Shown: one piece after another, positions 33,701 through 40,530 of the stretch
Numbering within the stretch: position 1 is the stretch's first letter
How the letters are laid out: the number at the start of each line of letters is the position of its first letter
Assembly (NCBI GenBank): GCA_015233495.1
Contig: JADFXQ010000008.1
Location: 5,278 to 48,899, forward strand
From: Candidatus Omnitrophota bacterium
Lineage (GTDB): Bacteria; Omnitrophota; Gorgyraeia; Zapsychrales; Zapsychraceae
Direction: 5' to 3'
Length of the DNA: 43,622 bases
Notes under the pieces: model-generated
Seen by the model: the letters and a program-made list of their open reading frames with translations, nothing else
Told to the model about the DNA's origin: nothing
Databases searched by the model: none
Position numbers and translations under genes: made by a program

Positions 33701-34642
33701 CGGCCTACCCAGGCGTACATTGAAGTCTTTCGCGAATATACCCATGTTCAAAGAGAAATCCGCTCGCAATTAGAACATCCGCATCACCAAAATCAAGGAC
33801 CTTTGACGCGAATCAAAGGCGCGCTCGCGTCCTTGGAACACTTCGTGTATGGATGTTCTTATATCCTCGCCTTTTTAAAACCTTATCTCTCTATCTTTAT
33901 CGTTCTTGTTCAATTGACCTTGATGCCCAAAAACTATTACCAGCTTTTTTACCCCGAAGATTCTCCTGAGAAAAACCTCGAACCAACGAACACAATCTAC
34001 CCAATCATCGGAGAACAACAATCAGCAGATACAAATCCTGCTCATATTCAAATCCCCGTCCCGCTTGACGCAGAACAACCCTCGACATTATGGGACGCGC
34101 TCTTTCCTTTTATCCGCCCTAAGCCGACCAGATTCCAAAATATCTTCACGCCGATTTATTCCCGTAATATCTCCGGTATTATCACTCCGGCCAAGGCCGC
34201 CTACCGCCAAAAAACGAGCCGGCCAATCCAACGTCCGTCGCTTCCGCCAACATTAACGAGCGCGATACAGAACATAACCATTGCTCTTCCATCCCGTGTT
34301 TCTTCTGCTAATGGTCTATTTCTTCGTAAAAAAACGCCAAACCCGGTTGCCAGCCCCTCTGCCGCGCCGCAAAATAACGAAGCCAAAAATTCGGCCGTAA
34401 TACCCCAAATCAACCCACTCAATACCGCGCCACATAATGTAAACTGGTCAGAAATCACGCCAATCAGCGGTTCAGGGAGCGCTTGGCAAAATCCAGCGCC
34501 GCCATCCGTCCAGGGCTTAGCGTTTGTGATTGAAAACTTGGATCCTATTTTGAATTTCTCAAACTATCTCAAATTGTTTTTTTCGTCAAAACCGCTTTCC
34601 ATAAATGCGATAAACAGCGCAATCCCGCCTGGGCCGCAATGA
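30788..34642 (+). CDS. Giant exported protein 2 (shared N-terminal module plus duplicated membrane payload)
   Basis: Start TTG at 30788 with AAGGA 7 nt upstream (1284 residues). Signal/anchor at residues 14-40 (ITSWFVIGCFTFNTLFFTLA). Residues about 50-345 match the module of 15645-19607: 'WVNLSP', 'TQAGKDLLAIDFQVK', 'LKVMLETDYL', 'RELLLPILTREL' and 'TYSSGGF'. The payload differs: residues ~412-700 and ~711-1020 are homologous to each other and each carries several membrane helices (such as FLSYLLGLTGIAIVSL and FNLMILLTMVGVKIL). After ~1090 it is low-complexity Pro/Ser/Asn-rich. Function unknown. Confidence 0.8.
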   Translation: MHIYPSHQNPAFKKITSWFVIGCFTFNTLFFTLAPVKTAQAKFFTPIAISVTSLNNLPLIQGLKINPTNPFELQFLLSHDRTEAPSRQEIDKIIKYFLTFLTIPEDEIWVNLSPVEHQKIIPAAFGQTQAGKDLLAIDFQVKQFTASLTDPRNAIGQTFWSKIYAESERINGHSDGTVSLNHKVCLIPEKAVIYEKDNAAIISEGILKVMLETDYLARQQLDNDKPRVSNSVKPEISAKIYRELLLPILTRELNENPSFRPLKQIFYALILANWFKHYLRQNILIRMCGDQSKLGGLNEVQRQEIDRIYQQYLQSYEQGVYNFTQEDPEPGTDDIITRTYSSGGFYAGHFADWAQVRPVSYSPDLPTMLQTLSQHFSNTTIVLTPWNDHVFPSVISSPIKTNLPAPSTQSPDIFTRWQELLDADIPWSPATTKTLIARLQTFRQANPLDFKKFFGQAAFYWKIRELSLQTCQKLSLWNHPPDAYRAYFYRLSRYANLARFALGHCGTMDSYKSHFLPQNDRIWFFHTPHWLSQAMRIFFLADYCFHSSQQKILDIIPDLAQAHNRLNLIETRILGSAAANTTTEQLTDNLAAFSQNLESPRPDSIEGQDLLRRHGQIYSFLSYLLGLTGIAIVSLHSAQSVQSIFAGLSTLTHLFVYRYLLILLSPWLIAREFKRFDNLLVDYTASFSDFPSAFSLKNGPAIYQGNETVPNRFDALFLAWEQLLNSAVPPQAEKLDTIAAQLTSVIKTTTLSWKDFRSNLNQYHRIRDLSRKTVEWIDGETCFHDYFEFFALWSIYANEIWLSMARFAEIDVLKGKFIPPYVIPFLNIPIGEPFLRGLHFIFGLTFRYHLARNGVLHSIEKISHLQHLINVRAQKLLGEKYPQNGSTDPRPELINSFRMIDNQYRHPAREGLVGRYYYQRVFDICDLSFNLMILLTMVGVKILHPQAAAIRLMGFPVIKTSAFLYLIFYWIRPTQAYIEVFREYTHVQREIRSQLEHPHHQNQGPLTRIKGALASLEHFVYGCSYILAFLKPYLSIFIVLVQLTLMPKNYYQLFYPEDSPEKNLEPTNTIYPIIGEQQSADTNPAHIQIPVPLDAEQPSTLWDALFPFIRPKPTRFQNIFTPIYSRNISGIITPAKAAYRQKTSRPIQRPSLPPTLTSAIQNITIALPSRVSSANGLFLRKKTPNPVASPSAAPQNNEAKNSAVIPQINPLNTAPHNVNWSEITPISGSGSAWQNPAPPSVQGLAFVIENLDPILNFSNYLKLFFSSKPLSINAINSAIPPGPQ

Positions 34643-34673
34643 ATAATCGATTTTCTTTTGACACTTTGTTTTA

Positions 34674-35339
34674 CTACAGACGTTCGGGATGGTGTTTTAC
34701 GACTGTCGCCTTAAGCATGAAGATAACGTCTTCGGCGATGTTCGTGGCATGGTCGCAGATGCGTTCCAAATGCCGGGCAACCAATAACAGCGGTATAGCG
34801 CGGGAAGCGGTTTGCGGATCTTTCATCATGAAATCGTCCAATAGTTCTTTTTGAATCAGATCGCGCAATTGGTCCGCTTCGTAGTCGAGCTTGATCACGC
34901 GACCGGCCAGTTCGGCATCCTTATTGACAAACGCATCCAAAGAGAATTTCGTCATCATTTGAGCGATCTCGGTGAGTTTGGGAATATCAATCAAAGGTTT
35001 CAAATGCGGCTTACCTAAGAGCTCTAAGACCCGTTGGGCGATGTCCACTGCCAGATCGGCAATACGTTCCAGGTCCGTCGTTATCTTCATTACCATGGTG
35101 ATAAACCGCAGGTCAACCGCCATCGGCTGACGCAAGGCTAATAAATCAATACATTTTTCATCAATGGCGTTTTCCATTTCATCGATAATGATATCATTGC
35201 TTATCACCGCGCTAGCGCGGTTTAAACTCAATTCCTTAAGCGCTTCGACGGATTCAAAAATGGCCAATTCCGCTAAACTCCCCATCCGCACCAAATCATT
35301 GCGCAGCTGGGCCAGTTCCTGATCAAAATGTTTTTCCAT
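34674..35339 (-). CDS. phoU: Phosphate signalling protein PhoU
   Basis: PhoU couples the Pst transporter to PhoR and represses the Pho regulon when phosphate is plentiful. I start at MEKHFDQE (ATG 35339); upstream codons to 35423 are not conserved. The 221-residue protein has two three-helix PhoU domains, with metal-site patterns E-x3-D-x3: LERIADLAVDIAQ and LERICDHATNIAEDV. It is the last gene of the pst cluster, 110 nt after pstB. It converges on the giant protein gene, with only 31 nt between stops and no clear terminator seen. Confidence 0.95.
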   Translation of the reverse strand: MEKHFDQELAQLRNDLVRMGSLAELAIFESVEALKELSLNRASAVISNDIIIDEMENAIDEKCIDLLALRQPMAVDLRFITMVMKITTDLERIADLAVDIAQRVLELLGKPHLKPLIDIPKLTEIAQMMTKFSLDAFVNKDAELAGRVIKLDYEADQLRDLIQKELLDDFMMKDPQTASRAIPLLLVARHLERICDHATNIAEDVIFMLKATVVKHHPERL

Positions 35340-35449
35340 ACTTCCATACCTTTCATTAAATATCATTGCTGTCCAAATTGTGGGCCGACCTTGTGTCCGC
35401 CCGAAGAACCGGGCCTTACCCATTCAAAACTTCAAAGAGGCAATATATA

Positions 35450-36211
35450 TTATCCAAATCTCCCGGTGATATACGCCTCAGTGCGCGGATCATGCGGCGC
35501 GGTAAAAATATGCTGGGTGTCACTGTATTCAATCATTTCTCCTAACAAAAAAAACGCCGTGTAATCCGCGACCCGCGCTGCTTGCTGCATATTATGCGTG
35601 ACAATGACAATCGTATAATCTTGTTTTAATTCGAGAATCAATTCCTCGATTTTCCCGGTAGAAATCGGGTCCAGACTCGCGCAAGGCTCGTCGAATAAAA
35701 TAACTTCCGGCTCCACCGCCAGACAACGGGCAATGCAAAGCCTTTGCTGCTGGCCGCCGGACAAGCGCAAAGCGCTGTCTTTCAAACGGTCCTTAACCTC
35801 ATTCCATAACGCGGATTTTTTCAGAGAATCAATAACCTTTTCCTCAATATAACGCTTATCGGTCATGTTATTAACTTCCAAGCCATAACTGATATTTTCA
35901 TAAATGCTTTTCGGAAAAGGATTCGGTTTTTGAAACACCATTCCCGCCCGGCGGCGGATCTGCACCGGATCAACCTTGGGATCAAATATATTCAGCCCGT
36001 CAAATAATATCCTGCCCGAAACCCTGGAATGCGGCACCAGCTCGTTCATCCGGTTGATTAAACGTAAAAACGTCGATTTCCCGCACCCCGAAGGCCCGAT
36101 GATCGCGGTGACTCTATTCGTGTACAGTTGCAGATTAATATTTTTTAAGGTCTGGTGTTTGCCGTAATAAAAATCAATATTTTCCGCTTTAATTTTAACC
36201 TGTTTAACCAT
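35450..36211 (-). CDS. pstB: Phosphate ABC transporter ATPase PstB
   Basis: Cytoplasmic ATPase of the high-affinity phosphate importer. Residues: Walker [14 protein letters not shown]-loop [23 protein letters not shown] (PstB-typical PNPFP), signature [15 protein letters not shown], Walker [14 protein letters not shown] and H-loop VTHNMQQA. Length 253 aa is normal. The start overlaps pstA by 8 nt, so the permease and ATPase are translated together. Confidence 0.97.
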   Translation of the reverse strand: MVKQVKIKAENIDFYYGKHQTLKNINLQLYTNRVTAIIGPSGCGKSTFLRLINRMNELVPHSRVSGRILFDGLNIFDPKVDPVQIRRRAGMVFQKPNPFPKSIYENISYGLEVNNMTDKRYIEEKVIDSLKKSALWNEVKDRLKDSALRLSGGQQQRLCIARCLAVEPEVILFDEPCASLDPISTGKIEELILELKQDYTIVIVTHNMQQAARVADYTAFFLLGEMIEYSDTQHIFTAPHDPRTEAYITGRFG

Positions 36212-37052
36212 TCTGATAACCCCTCTGTTTTTGACGGATAAGAATCGCGATGAATGACACTAATAAAATCAGAATTAAAAGAATCACACTGCATCCATAA
36301 GCGATCGCGGTTTGTTTTTCGGGATGCGTCCCTTCCGTCATTAAAGCGTAAATATGATAGGGCAAGACCATAACCTCGGAAAAAACCGATTTGGGATATC
36401 CTTTCAAATAAAAGGATGCCGCCGTGAAAAGAATCGGCGCGGTCTCGCCGGCAATCCGTCCAACGCTCAATATCACGCCGGTTAATATCCCCGGGAGGGC
36501 GCCGGGCAAAACAATTTTTTTTATGGTTTGCCATTTGGTGGCGCCTAATGCCAAAGAGGCTTCGCGCAACGATTGAGGCAAGGCGGTCAGCGCTTCCTGA
36601 CTCGCGGAAATGATCATCGGCAGGACCAAGATCCCCAAAGTTAAACTTCCGGAAAGAATGGAAACGCCAAATTTAAAATAATTCACAAAAATCGCCAAAC
36701 CAAATAACCCAAATACCACAGATGGCACTCCGGCCAAATTATGGATGCTGATCCGGATGATATTCACGATAAATCCCTTGGGAGAATATTCACAAAGATA
36801 AATCGCGCAACAAAGCCCTAAAGGCAAAGCAAAAATAATCGCGCCCGCGGTCAAATATAAAGTGCCGATTATCGCCGGGGCAACCCCTCCCGCGGTCATA
36901 CCGGAACGCGGCGCGGCGGTTAAAAATTGCCAGGATAAGACCTGACTGCCGCGCGCCAAAATAAAAAATATGATTAATGCCAAAAAACCGATAGTAACAA
37001 ACATCGTCAAATACAAAAAACCAAATCCCAGATTTTGCGCGGTTTTATTCAT
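36204..37052 (-). CDS. pstA: Phosphate ABC transporter permease PstA
   Basis: Six predicted membrane helices in 282 residues. The EAA coupling motif [30 protein letters not shown] is present, as is the PstA-type [22 protein letters not shown]. It pairs with PstC to form the membrane channel; the two genes overlap by 4 nt (ATGA), and PstB follows with an 8-nt overlap. Confidence 0.96.
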   Translation of the reverse strand: MNKTAQNLGFGFLYLTMFVTIGFLALIIFFILARGSQVLSWQFLTAAPRSGMTAGGVAPAIIGTLYLTAGAIIFALPLGLCCAIYLCEYSPKGFIVNIIRISIHNLAGVPSVVFGLFGLAIFVNYFKFGVSILSGSLTLGILVLPMIISASQEALTALPQSLREASLALGATKWQTIKKIVLPGALPGILTGVILSVGRIAGETAPILFTAASFYLKGYPKSVFSEVMVLPYHIYALMTEGTHPEKQTAIAYGCSVILLILILLVSFIAILIRQKQRGYQNG

Positions 37053-37936
37053 CGCGACATCCCCAGCTTGATCCTAAAACGGCGGCTGATCAGCTCAGCG
37101 ACAATGTTCAAGATAAATGTCAGCCCGAACAAAATCAAAGCGATCGCGAACAAAGCGTGATAATGATCACTGCCCATCGGCGACTCTCCCATTTCCGCGG
37201 CGATTGCCGCGGTCATCGGACGCACCGGGTCGAAAAATGATTTTAACATCACCGCGGCTCCTCCCGAGACCATCAAAACCGTCATGGTCTCTCCGATAAT
37301 CCGGCTCATCCCCAGAATTATCGCAGTGGAAATCCCGGATCCCGCCGCGGGAATTATCACCCGGGTCAAAGTCTGCCATCGGTCAGCGCCCACCGCAAAA
37401 GAAGCCTCCCGGAAAGATTGCGGCACATAGCTAAGCGCGTCATCGGCAAGACTACAAATTGTCGGAGTAGCCATGATCCCTAAAACAATGCTCGCGGACA
37501 AGGCGCATAAACCGGTGGATAAATGGAAAGTTTTTTGCAAAAACGGCGATAAAATCGCCATGCCGAAAAAACCATAAACAATCGAAGGAATACCGGCGAG
37601 GATTTCAATGACCGGCTTGAGTATCGCTTTTTGCTGAAAACCAGCCAGTTCATTTAAGTAAAGCGCGCTGCCAATCCCTAAAGGAACGCAAATGAACAAA
37701 GCGCCCAGCATAATCCAGAAAGACGCGCTGATCAACGGGAATATCCCGAACTCCGGCGGGTCGTAAGTCGGATACCATAATTTCCCGAAGAAAAAATCCA
37801 TAAATTTGATTTTTTGAAATAGGGGCAAAGATTCCTTGACCAAAATCACGGTGATCCCGACAAGAAACAATAATGAAGCAAAAGCAAAAACCGTAAAAAT
37901 CCATTTATAAATTTTTTCTTTAATATTGATTTTCAT
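37049..37936 (-). CDS. pstC: Phosphate ABC transporter permease PstC
   Basis: Six predicted membrane helices in 295 residues. EAA motif REASFAVGADRWQTLTRVIIPAAGSGI and the segment EILAGIPSIVYGFFGMAIL are diagnostic. The gap to pstS (88 nt) holds a strong hairpin, so the permease genes may be expressed below the binding protein. Confidence 0.96.
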   Translation of the reverse strand: MKINIKEKIYKWIFTVFAFASLLFLVGITVILVKESLPLFQKIKFMDFFFGKLWYPTYDPPEFGIFPLISASFWIMLGALFICVPLGIGSALYLNELAGFQQKAILKPVIEILAGIPSIVYGFFGMAILSPFLQKTFHLSTGLCALSASIVLGIMATPTICSLADDALSYVPQSFREASFAVGADRWQTLTRVIIPAAGSGISTAIILGMSRIIGETMTVLMVSGGAAVMLKSFFDPVRPMTAAIAAEMGESPMGSDHYHALFAIALILFGLTFILNIVAELISRRFRIKLGMSR

Positions 37937-37957
37937 TAGTGTTCTTTTTAAGAAGAA

Positions 37958-37995
37958 CCCCGCGGGTACGCTGAACCAACGTGCGACCCGCGGGG
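37958..37995 (-). terminator. Hairpin between pstS and pstC (partial terminator or mRNA-stabilising stem)
   Basis: ACCCGCGGGG (37986-37995) pairs with CCCCGCGGGT (37958-37967) over 10 bp with an 18-nt loop. On the minus strand it is followed by TTCTTCTTAAAAAG, which is too weakly U-rich for a complete stop. Such stems after pstS or other binding-protein genes commonly raise the binding protein to permease ratio. Confidence 0.7.
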
Positions 37996-38024
37996 ATCTT
38001 ATCCCGGCGTTTAAAACAACTAAT

Positions 38025-38837
38025 TTATTTCAAAACCACGAAACCTTCCTCATCCACTATCTTCTGTCCTGCCGGGCTCGCGACAAAATCAAGGTATTCT
38101 TTCGCCAACCCTTTCGGCGCGCCGTTTGTGTACATGAACAAGGGGCGGCCGATTGAATATTTATTCGATAAAACCGTTTCTTTGTTCGGCATCACGCCAT
38201 CAATCCCCAGGGCCTTTACGGAAGAAGATAAGAACCCTAATCCGACATAACCTATCCCATCCGGAGTTTGCGCCACCGTGGTGGCGATCGCCTGATTCGA
38301 CGCCTGCATCAAAGCATCAGTACGGACTTTTTCATTATTCAAGACTAATGTCCCGAACGCTTCAAACGTCCCGCTGGAAGTGTCCCGGGAAATAACCACA
38401 ATCTTGCCGCCGGTTCCGCCGACTTCTGACCAATTGGATATCTTGCCGGTATAAATGTCTTTCACTTGTTTCTTGGTTAAACCACTGATGCCATTCGCGG
38501 GATTCACAATCACCGCGATCCCGTCCATGGCCACCACTGTGGCTTTCGGATCCCGTCCATTGGTCACGGCTTTATCCAATTCCGCGTCTTTAATCGGGCG
38601 GGAAGAATTGGCAATGTCGCAAGTTCCGTCGATAAGCGCCGCGATCCCCACGCCTGAACCGCCGCCGCGCACCGTAATATCCGCGCCGGAATTCTTCTGC
38701 ATAAACACTTCCGCGGCTTTTTGCGCGATCGGCAGAACGGTGGTCGAGCCGGTGATCACCAATCTTTCCGCGAAACTATTCGCGGCCGTGAGCAGGATGA
38801 GCGCTGCCAGCAGCATAACACTTTTCATAACTTTCAT
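38025..38837 (-). CDS. pstS: Phosphate-binding protein PstS
   Basis: Periplasmic phosphate receptor of the pst system. The 270-residue protein has a signal peptide (residues 1-23, ending NSFAE). GSTTVLPIAQ (residue ~30) and RGGGSGVGIAALIDGTCDIANSSR form the phosphate site, followed by the Asp of VAMDGIAVIVNP and SRDTSSGTFEAF. It is the short PstS class, without the extended insertion of the E. coli form. AGGAGAG lies 6 nt upstream of the ATG. pstC follows after a hairpin. Confidence 0.96.
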   Translation of the reverse strand: MKVMKSVMLLAALILLTAANSFAERLVITGSTTVLPIAQKAAEVFMQKNSGADITVRGGGSGVGIAALIDGTCDIANSSRPIKDAELDKAVTNGRDPKATVVAMDGIAVIVNPANGISGLTKKQVKDIYTGKISNWSEVGGTGGKIVVISRDTSSGTFEAFGTLVLNNEKVRTDALMQASNQAIATTVAQTPDGIGYVGLGFLSSSVKALGIDGVMPNKETVLSNKYSIGRPLFMYTNGAPKGLAKEYLDFVASPAGQKIVDEEGFVVLK

Positions 38838-38859
38838 TTTTTCTCTCCTATTTCTTTAA

Positions 38860-40158
38860 TTAGAATTTGACGTTCCAATCCAATTGATAAACCTGCGCCT
38901 CGGCTGCCGAAATTTCCGGCGCGAGTTTTTTGCCTCGGTAATAATCAAAACTTAAACCGGTATTCTTGCTTAAAGCGAATTCCAGAATCGCTTCATGCGA
39001 ATTGATCCCGGTTTTGCCGCCATAACGGTCGGAATCCGGCAGAATATCCAAAACCGCGTCTTTCTCTAATTTGGTGAAATTATAGGTCAATTTCCACTCT
39101 CCGAAGTTCGCGGGCTTCTCCGTGCCGAATTTGACTCCGAACATATGCCCGGTTTGATTCTTTTTCGTAATTACCTGCGGATTGGTAATATACTCGCCGA
39201 AAAACGCGAGATAAGGAATGTTGACCTGATTCAAATAAGGCACTGCTTTTAACGGATCCTTAAACGAAATTTCGGTTACCGGGAAAATCGCGTCATACCC
39301 GTATTTTAATCCGGTATCCGTCGATCCGGCAAGCGTCGCCGTAGTATTGGTCCCGGCTGTGCCATCCATTAATACGCCTTTGACATTGCTGGTCGAATAA
39401 TAGGATATCGCGGATTTTACTGAAATAAAATCCGTGACCGCGTATTTAAAACCCGCCTGCAGAATAGCCATATTCGGATCATTGTCTTCCGTGGAAATTT
39501 CTTTCAAGATAAAATCCGCGCCTGTCGCGAAAACGTCAAGTTGAGGATTGATCGTTTTCGTCAATTGGACTGCGAAGCCTTCCGGATTGATATCCGTGTC
39601 CCAAACCATGTCCATCGGTTCCCATAATGGATTTTTCATCTTACCAGCGGTTACCGAAGCCCAGGAAAAAGGCGTATAGGTTGCGTAAGCGTAATCCAAG
39701 GCAATGGGTTTTTTGCTAAAACCTTTTTCCAGGGTCGCGTTAGTCGACCGGGAAGCGTCGGTTGAACCATCGGATAGACCCGTCGCAAGTCCCACGCCAA
39801 CCAGAAGTTTATCATTAGCTTTTGCTTCCACGCCCAATCGCAATCTGATCCGGCCGCGGGAGCGCTCAATATTGGAATGCTGCGCTTTGTCCATCTGATA
39901 ACGCGCCCGAAAATCTCCCTTTAGTTTTACTGTCTGCACCCAGGAAGGGATCATTTCATTCGTGCCTTTGGCATTTTGCTTCCTGACTTCTTCTTTTGTT
40001 TCTGTGGCGATTTGTTGGGCTTCGCCGGCCGTCAAAACATTCTTCTCTACGAGTTTTTGCAACAGAATATCCATTTCACTGGCTTGCGCGCCGCGCAGGA
40101 TTAAGCCGAATGCCAGAAACCCGGCCATCCCCATGATCATAAACAATTTTCTCTTCAT
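38860..40158 (-). CDS. Putative porin (Porin_5-like), Pho-linked
   Basis: Outer membrane beta-barrel of 432 residues with a signal peptide (1-26, RGAQASEM). The mature N-terminus is a helix LLQKLVEKNVLTAGEAQQIATETKEEVRKQ, typical of 'putative porin' proteins with a coiled periplasmic start, followed by amphipathic strands (KLKGDFRARYQMDKAQ, RIRLRLGVEAKANDKLLVGVGLATG) and a C-terminal QLDWNVKF with the BAM-recognition phenylalanine. Located in the Pho unit just before pstS, it probably admits phosphate or phosphorylated compounds, as OprP/OprO do by analogy. Substrate selectivity is not visible. Confidence 0.85.
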   Translation of the reverse strand: MKRKLFMIMGMAGFLAFGLILRGAQASEMDILLQKLVEKNVLTAGEAQQIATETKEEVRKQNAKGTNEMIPSWVQTVKLKGDFRARYQMDKAQHSNIERSRGRIRLRLGVEAKANDKLLVGVGLATGLSDGSTDASRSTNATLEKGFSKKPIALDYAYATYTPFSWASVTAGKMKNPLWEPMDMVWDTDINPEGFAVQLTKTINPQLDVFATGADFILKEISTEDNDPNMAILQAGFKYAVTDFISVKSAISYYSTSNVKGVLMDGTAGTNTTATLAGSTDTGLKYGYDAIFPVTEISFKDPLKAVPYLNQVNIPYLAFFGEYITNPQVITKKNQTGHMFGVKFGTEKPANFGEWKLTYNFTKLEKDAVLDILPDSDRYGGKTGINSHEAILEFALSKNTGLSFDYYRGKKLAPEISAAEAQVYQLDWNVKF

Positions 40159-40175
40159 TCCTTTGTCTCCTTTTT

Positions 40176-40376
40176 CTATTCTATTTCATTTTGATACAAT
40201 TTGCGCAGGCCGCGAATATCGACCTCCACTTCACGCAAACGATTGTCCGCGTAATAAGGATCAAACTTCTCCTCCTCAATATTACGCAAAACATCGTTGA
40301 GCCGATTCACCTGAAATCGCAGTTTGGAGGCCACAAAATCGCGTTTGATCGACGGCATATCTCTCATTAAAAGCAT
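40176..40376 (-). CDS. Small helical protein of unknown function in the Pho operon
   Basis: I choose ATG 40376 because AAGGAG lies 6 nt upstream; the earlier ATG at 40436 lies only 20 nt from the Pho box and would fall at or before the transcription start. The 66-residue product has no signal peptide, is highly charged and probably helical: LRFQVNRLNDVLRNIEEEKFDPYYADNRL and REVEVDIRGLRKLYQ. It precedes the porin by 17 nt and is the first gene behind the Pho box. I do not recognise the family. A regulatory or adaptor role in the Pho response is possible. Confidence 0.7.
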   Translation of the reverse strand: MLLMRDMPSIKRDFVASKLRFQVNRLNDVLRNIEEEKFDPYYADNRLREVEVDIRGLRKLYQNEIE

Positions 40377-40455
40377 ACTCCTCTCCTTCTTTTCGATTTG
40401 GTCTCCCTTGAGACCGGTTTTTTCTTTGTTTGACATTTAAAGTTTAAATGAAAGA

Positions 40456-40494
40456 TGTAACAACAAAATGAAGTGATTGTGAACTTGGTGTGAA
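40456..40494 (-). promoter_or_regulatory. Pho-box array: four hexamers at 11-bp spacing
   Basis: On the minus strand TTCACA (40494-40489), TTCACA (40483-40478), TTCATT (40472-40467) and GTTACA (40461-40456) start exactly 11 bp apart. This is the half-site period bound by PhoB/PhoP dimers. The array lies between the phoR stop and the small gene, and therefore should switch on the 66-aa gene, porin, pstSCAB and phoU when phosphate is low. Confidence 0.88.
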
Positions 40495-40530
40495 CTTTTT
40501 TTAGGAAGAAGTGCGATTTTCGAAAGAGGC

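Noticed and set aside
40377-40436. Extended start (ATG 40436) of the small Pho gene
   Set aside because: It would leave no room for a -10 region and leader after the Pho box; ATG 40376 with AAGGAG is clearly better.
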